Source: Liquorilactobacillus aquaticus DSM 21051 (GTDB lineage Bacteria; Bacillota; Bacilli; Lactobacillales; Lactobacillaceae). Taken from it: 64,000 nucleotides of DNA. The number at the start of each line of letters is the position of its first letter. Positions within the stretch are counted from its first letter, which is position 1. Made by a program: the position numbers and the translations under genes. Below are positions 62,803 to 64,000 of the stretch, piece after piece. The notes under the pieces are model-generated. The model did no database searches. It saw nothing but the letters and a program-made list of their open reading frames with translations, and had not been told where the DNA came from. The stretch lies in contig NZ_AYZD01000004.1 in assembly GCF_001436755.1 (NCBI RefSeq), forward strand, positions 1-64,000, in the 5' to 3' direction.

Positions 62803-64000
62803 ATGGCTTATAAGACAATCAATCCTTTCACAAATGAAGTTATAAAAACTTTTCCCAATTCAACAGAGAAACAAATCGAAGATGCACTAACCACTGGAAA
62901 TGACTTGTATCACAAGTGGCAAAAGGAGCCGTTTTCAGCACGTGCTAAGAAATTACACGAAATTGCTGACTTGCTACTACAAAATAAAGAAACACTCGCT
63001 AAAACACTTGTCACCGAAATGGGTAAATTAATTGAAGAAGCACGTGGTGAAGTTGAGTTGTGTGCCTTGATCGCTGACTACTTTGCTGACCATTCTGCTG
63101 AGCTCCTTAAGCCAACTCCTATCACTACCAAGGCAGGGGAAGCTCGCATTGAAAAACATTCCATTGGTATTTTGCTAATGGTTGAACCGTGGAATTTCCC
63201 TTACTATCAAATAATGAGAGTCTTCGCACCTAATTATATGGTTGGGAATCCAATGATTCTGAAACATTCTTCTAACACTCCAAGCTCCGCTGAAGCCTTC
63301 GAAAAAATTGTTCATGAAGCGGGTGCTCCTGAAGGCAGTTTAACCAATCTCTTTTTAACTCACGATCAAGTCGATCAAGTAATTGCTGATCCTCGTATCC
63401 AAGGTGTCGCATTAACCGGATCAGAACGTGGTGGAAGCTCCGTTGCTCAAACCGCTGGTAAATATCTCAAAAAATCGTCCATGGAACTTGGTGGAAACGA
63501 TGTGTTTATCGTCCTAGATGATGCTGATTTAGAGCAAGTAATCAAAGTTGCGGCTCGTGCACGTACTTATAATGCTGGTCAAGTATGTACTTCCTCCAAA
63601 CGTTTTATCGTTGCCGCTAATTTATACGACAAATTTCTGGAGCGTTTAGGTCAGGCTTACAAAAACTTCAAACCTGGCAACCCACTTGATGAAAGCACGA
63701 CCTTAGCACCAATGTCATCTGCCAAAGCAAAGAACAAACTTGAAAAACAGGTCAAAGAGGCGCTTGATCACGGAGCAACCTTGTATCAAGGGAATAACCC
63801 CATTGATCTTCCAGGGCAGTTTTTCGAACCAACGATCCTAACAGATATAACACAGGATAATCCGGCTTATTATGAAGAAATGTTTGGATCAGTTGCTCAA
63901 GTTTATCGCGTGCATTCTGAAGAAGAAGCAATTAATCTCGCAAATGATTCTCATTATGGTTTGGGCGGGATTGTTTTCTCCAAAGATAAAGAACGCGGCA
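62803..64000 (+). CDS. NAD(P)-dependent aldehyde dehydrogenase (GabD/Sad-like), cut by the window end
   Basis: The first 399 codons of an aldehyde dehydrogenase that continues past the window. The cofactor site is EPWNFPYYQ and LTGSERGGSSVA, the catalytic Glu is in MELGGND and the nucleophile Cys in NAGQVCTSSKR. EMFGSVAQVYRV is a late conserved block. The N-terminus (MAYKTINPFTNEVIKTF) and motifs resemble succinate-semialdehyde dehydrogenase types. AAGGAGG precedes the ATG at 62803. Confidence 0.9.
   Translation, partial: MAYKTINPFTNEVIKTFPNSTEKQIEDALTTGNDLYHKWQKEPFSARAKKLHEIADLLLQNKETLAKTLVTEMGKLIEEARGEVELCALIADYFADHSAELLKPTPITTKAGEARIEKHSIGILLMVEPWNFPYYQIMRVFAPNYMVGNPMILKHSSNTPSSAEAFEKIVHEAGAPEGSLTNLFLTHDQVDQVIADPRIQGVALTGSERGGSSVAQTAGKYLKKSSMELGGNDVFIVLDDADLEQVIKVAARARTYNAGQVCTSSKRFIVAANLYDKFLERLGQAYKNFKPGNPLDESTTLAPMSSAKAKNKLEKQVKEALDHGATLYQGNNPIDLPGQFFEPTILTDITQDNPAYYEEMFGSVAQVYRVHSEEEAINLANDSHYGLGGIVFSKDKERG

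Overview
This is a chromosomal segment of a low-GC Gram-positive bacterium of the Lactobacillales, most likely a Lactobacillaceae. Supporting signs are strong AGGAGG-type ribosome binding sites, frequent GTG and TTG starts, T-box leaders, an Nramp-universal stress protein pair, CsbD and GlsB/YeaQ stress proteins, a class A sortase, a catabolic AlsS, a soluble fumarate reductase branch and lactobacillus-type transporters. I see no rRNA, tRNA, CRISPR array, phage or intact insertion sequence. The species cannot be fixed by reading. The last gene, an aldehyde dehydrogenase, runs off the right edge.

Layout. 1-12.5 kb: ion and stress genes (mscL, a Ca2+-type P-type ATPase, an aldo/keto reductase, a lipid kinase, mntH with a universal stress protein, YeaQ, CsbD, a sortase and a second P-type ATPase). 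12.7-19.6 kb: a DHA2 drug exporter, then a ugpCAEBQ-type operon for glycerol-3-phosphate or glycerophosphodiester use. 20.1-23.9 kb: an Rrf2 regulator and a trpXYZ-type ABC transporter behind a Trp-codon leader peptide and attenuator. 23.9-27.5 kb: a pyruvyl-transferase-like protein, an F420-type oxidoreductase, an EndA-like nuclease and a PfpI/DJ-1 protein. 27.5-30.4 kb: two divergent ketopantoate-reductase-family paralogues, each behind its own T-box. 30.4-36.5 kb: fumC, an FMN reductase, a fumarate reductase flavoprotein, a DASS carrier and a LysR regulator, which together look like a malate/citrate-to-succinate branch. 36.6-41.2 kb: a permease and homocysteine methyltransferase behind a Met-type T-box, then alsS. 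41.3-50.2 kb: a zinc-type CDF exporter, Tpx, a TetR regulator, a protein tyrosine phosphatase, DUF1659/DUF2922 proteins, a nitroreductase, two VIT-family proteins, a YczE-like protein, Dps and an SDR. 50.4-59.5 kb: the branched-chain amino acid operon ilvB-ilvN-ilvC-ilvA-(ABC ATPase)-ridA-ilvD-(BASS carrier), preceded by a leader peptide with 11 consecutive Val/Ile/Leu codons. 59.5-64 kb: a zinc-ribbon protein, an MHS-family transporter behind its own Ile-rich leader peptide and attenuator, a fructosamine-kinase-like gene and a partial gabD-like gene.

The main theme is amino-acid-sensing RNA. Three leader-peptide attenuators (Trp; Val/Ile/Leu; Ile) and three T-boxes (read here as Leu, Ile and Met) control amino acid synthesis, uptake and 2-hydroxy/2-keto acid enzymes in one 40 kb stretch. 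The strongest new idea is that the MHS transporter and the two PanE-like paralogues form a branched-chain starvation response that imports and interconverts branched-chain 2-keto or 2-hydroxy acids. That is inference; the leader peptides, T-box motifs and terminators are visible in the sequence.
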